From assembly GCA_016208805.1 (NCBI GenBank), contig JACQXL010000066.1:1-6204 (forward strand): a stretch of 6,204 nucleotides of DNA, read 5' to 3'. Under the pieces are notes generated by a model, which had not been told where the DNA came from, searched no databases, and was given only the letters and a program-made list of their open reading frames with translations. This DNA comes from Planctomycetota bacterium (lineage in GTDB: Bacteria > Planctomycetota > MHYJ01 > JACQXL01). Both the position numbers and the translations under genes were made by a program. Shown here piece by piece: positions 5,267 to 6,204 of this stretch. Position 1 is the stretch's first letter; each line of letters begins with the position of its first letter.

Positions 5267-5782
5267 ATGATAAAAGACATTGCGCGCTGGCTTATCAAGG
5301 AAGGATTGACTGTTTCTGTCGCCGAATCCTGCACTGGCGGATTAATCTGCCATAAACTTACCCAGGTGCCCGGCATTTCCGCGGTATTCAAAGAGGGCAT
5401 TATTTGTTACAGCAACTCATCAAAGACCAAGCGGCTGGGCATACCCGCATCACTTATCAAGTCAAAGGGCGCGGTCAGTCCAGAGGTTTGCCGGCTGATG
5501 GCGATAAATGTGACTAAAGGTGAAAAGACCGATATCGGGCTGGCCATAACCGGCATTGCCGGACCGTCGGGCGAAGCCGCAGCGGAGTCCCGACCTTATC
5601 GTCGGGGCGGGACAATCCAAAAACCGGTAGGTTTGGTTTATATCGGCGTGTATCATCGCGGTAGAGTGGTTGTGAAAAAATACAAGTTCAGTGGCAGTCG
5701 GAGCGTTATTAAACAGAAAGCCGCCGATACCGCTTTAAGAATGTTACTTAGTTGTGTCCGCCGGCCAGGAAGAAATATATAG
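5267..5782 (+). CDS. pncC: CinA C-terminal domain protein (nicotinamide-nucleotide amidase, PncC type)
   Basis: The product corresponds to the stand-alone CinA C-terminal domain. Family members remove the amide from nicotinamide mononucleotide, giving nicotinic acid mononucleotide for NAD recycling in the cytoplasm. The signature AESCTGG is at residues 19-25, with the presumed nucleophile Ser21. Other family blocks follow: a CYSNSSKTKRLGI block carrying the conserved lysines, then AITGIAGPSG and KPVGLVYIG. The length is 171 residues against about 160 in the family; the excess is residues 103-114 (EAAAESRPYRRG), which split a normal GP-x-GGT-x-x-KPVG stretch and are encoded by a palindrome (5573-5608). 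ATG 5267 fits the usual MIKDIA...-type beginning. The frame is open further upstream to a TTG at 5186, but that stretch is repeat sequence overlapping the argG-like gene. No good ribosome binding site is visible. No CinA N-terminal MoCF domain is present. Confidence 0.9.
   Translation: MIKDIARWLIKEGLTVSVAESCTGGLICHKLTQVPGISAVFKEGIICYSNSSKTKRLGIPASLIKSKGAVSPEVCRLMAINVTKGEKTDIGLAITGIAGPSGEAAAESRPYRRGGTIQKPVGLVYIGVYHRGRVVVKKYKFSGSRSVIKQKAADTALRMLLSCVRRPGRNI
5573..5608. repeat. In-frame palindromic insertion in the cinA-like gene
   Basis: Thirty-six bases encode EAAAESRPYRRG between GPSG and GTIQKPVG, where the family normally has continuous sequence. GTCCCGAC (5587-5594) pairs with GTCGGGGC (5601-5608), 8 bp with one G-T wobble, around CTTATC. 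The left arm is identical to the first eight bases of the intergenic hairpin at 638-647. The insert keeps the frame (12 codons) and has no stop. It resembles, in principle, the palindromic elements known inside Rickettsia genes. Confidence 0.65.
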
Positions 5783-6204
5783 TCAGGACAGCGCCAATCA
5801 GGCCCAGCACTGCAAACACCTTACTGGGTATCTTATTCTTACCTTTGTTTACACCCTTGATAAGAATTAGAACAATCACCCAGTAGATGAATATAAACAG
5901 ACTCTTATTATCCACGTCGTTCGGGTCCATCACCTCCGGGATGCCGGTCCAGGGCCGGCCGTAAGCCTTCCAGGCGATATAACAGCCGATGGGGAAACTG
6001 GTAATAAAGAAGACCAGATTCATCCAGAAGGCGGAATGGATAGTTTTGGATATCGGGAATTCGCTGGTGGCCAGGTGCATCAGGGCGTAGAAAATCATAT
6101 GCAACATAAAAATAATAATCATCGCCATCAGGGCCATATGGAGCGCGGTCACCAATAAGACACTTTCACCGCGGTAGGTGATGTTCGGCGTCTCTTTGTC
6201 CGGC
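5748..6204 (-). CDS. Histidine-containing multi-pass membrane protein (5' end outside window)
   Basis: The minus-strand frame is open from the window edge to a TAA at 5748, giving at least 151 residues. The visible part starts PDKETPNITYRGE, so the true start lies further right. Four membrane helices are apparent at about residues 14-44, 54-78, 101-118 and 127-149. The first is long and carries His22, His35 and His43 (spacings of 13 and 8); His56 begins the second. Between helices two and three lies the loop YGRPWTGIPEVMDPNDVDNK. I do not recognise the family. In-membrane histidines can bind haem, as in cytochrome b-type anchors, so a redox membrane subunit is possible but unproven. The 3' end overlaps the convergent cinA-like gene by 35 bases with no terminator between them. 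Confidence 0.75.
   Translation of the reverse strand, partial: PDKETPNITYRGESVLLVTALHMALMAMIIIFMLHMIFYALMHLATSEFPISKTIHSAFWMNLVFFITSFPIGCYIAWKAYGRPWTGIPEVMDPNDVDNKSLFIFIYWVIVLILIKGVNKGKNKIPSKVFAVLGLIGAVLTIYFFLAGGHN

Overview
The window comes from a bacterial chromosome with moderate GC in its genes and an AT-richer, repeat-laden left intergenic region. A Tat translocase subunit, membrane-anchored coiled-coil proteins and many dispersed palindromic repeats suggest an uncultured Gram-negative-type lineage. Planctomycetota or a relative is a guess from general resemblance; nothing here fixes the taxon.

Layout, left to right. Bases 1-114 may be the 3' tail of a gene cut by the window edge. Bases 115-740 carry no convincing gene. 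They hold short inverted words, a hairpin, a possible promoter and a roughly 246-bp inverted-repeat element (element A, 486-731) that ends 9 bp before the next start codon. A tight plus-strand cluster follows. It has two tandem paralogues (741-1997 and 2001-3299), each with one N-terminal membrane helix, a long coiled-coil region, a beta-rich domain and a C-terminal BRCT-like domain, and then tatC (3341-4123). A second, 141-bp copy of the same element family (element B, 4156-4296, perfect 20-bp terminal inverted repeats) separates tatC from an argininosuccinate-synthase-like gene (4311-5222). That gene lacks the N-terminal ATP-binding domain and the C-terminal tail, and both truncation points coincide with repeat sequence. 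A stand-alone CinA C-terminal domain (pncC type, 5267-5782) follows and contains an apparent in-frame 36-bp palindromic insertion. A minus-strand multi-pass membrane protein (5748-6204, cut by the window edge) converges on it and overlaps its 3' end.

Functionally, the paralogue pair and tatC are an envelope-facing unit. The pair is the most novel content: BRCT domains normally belong to soluble DNA-damage or ligase proteins, yet here two adjacent genes place BRCT-like folds at the end of membrane-anchored coiled-coil stalks. The second theme is repeat-driven remodelling. One palindrome family appears between genes, beside start and stop codons, and inside at least one and probably two reading frames.
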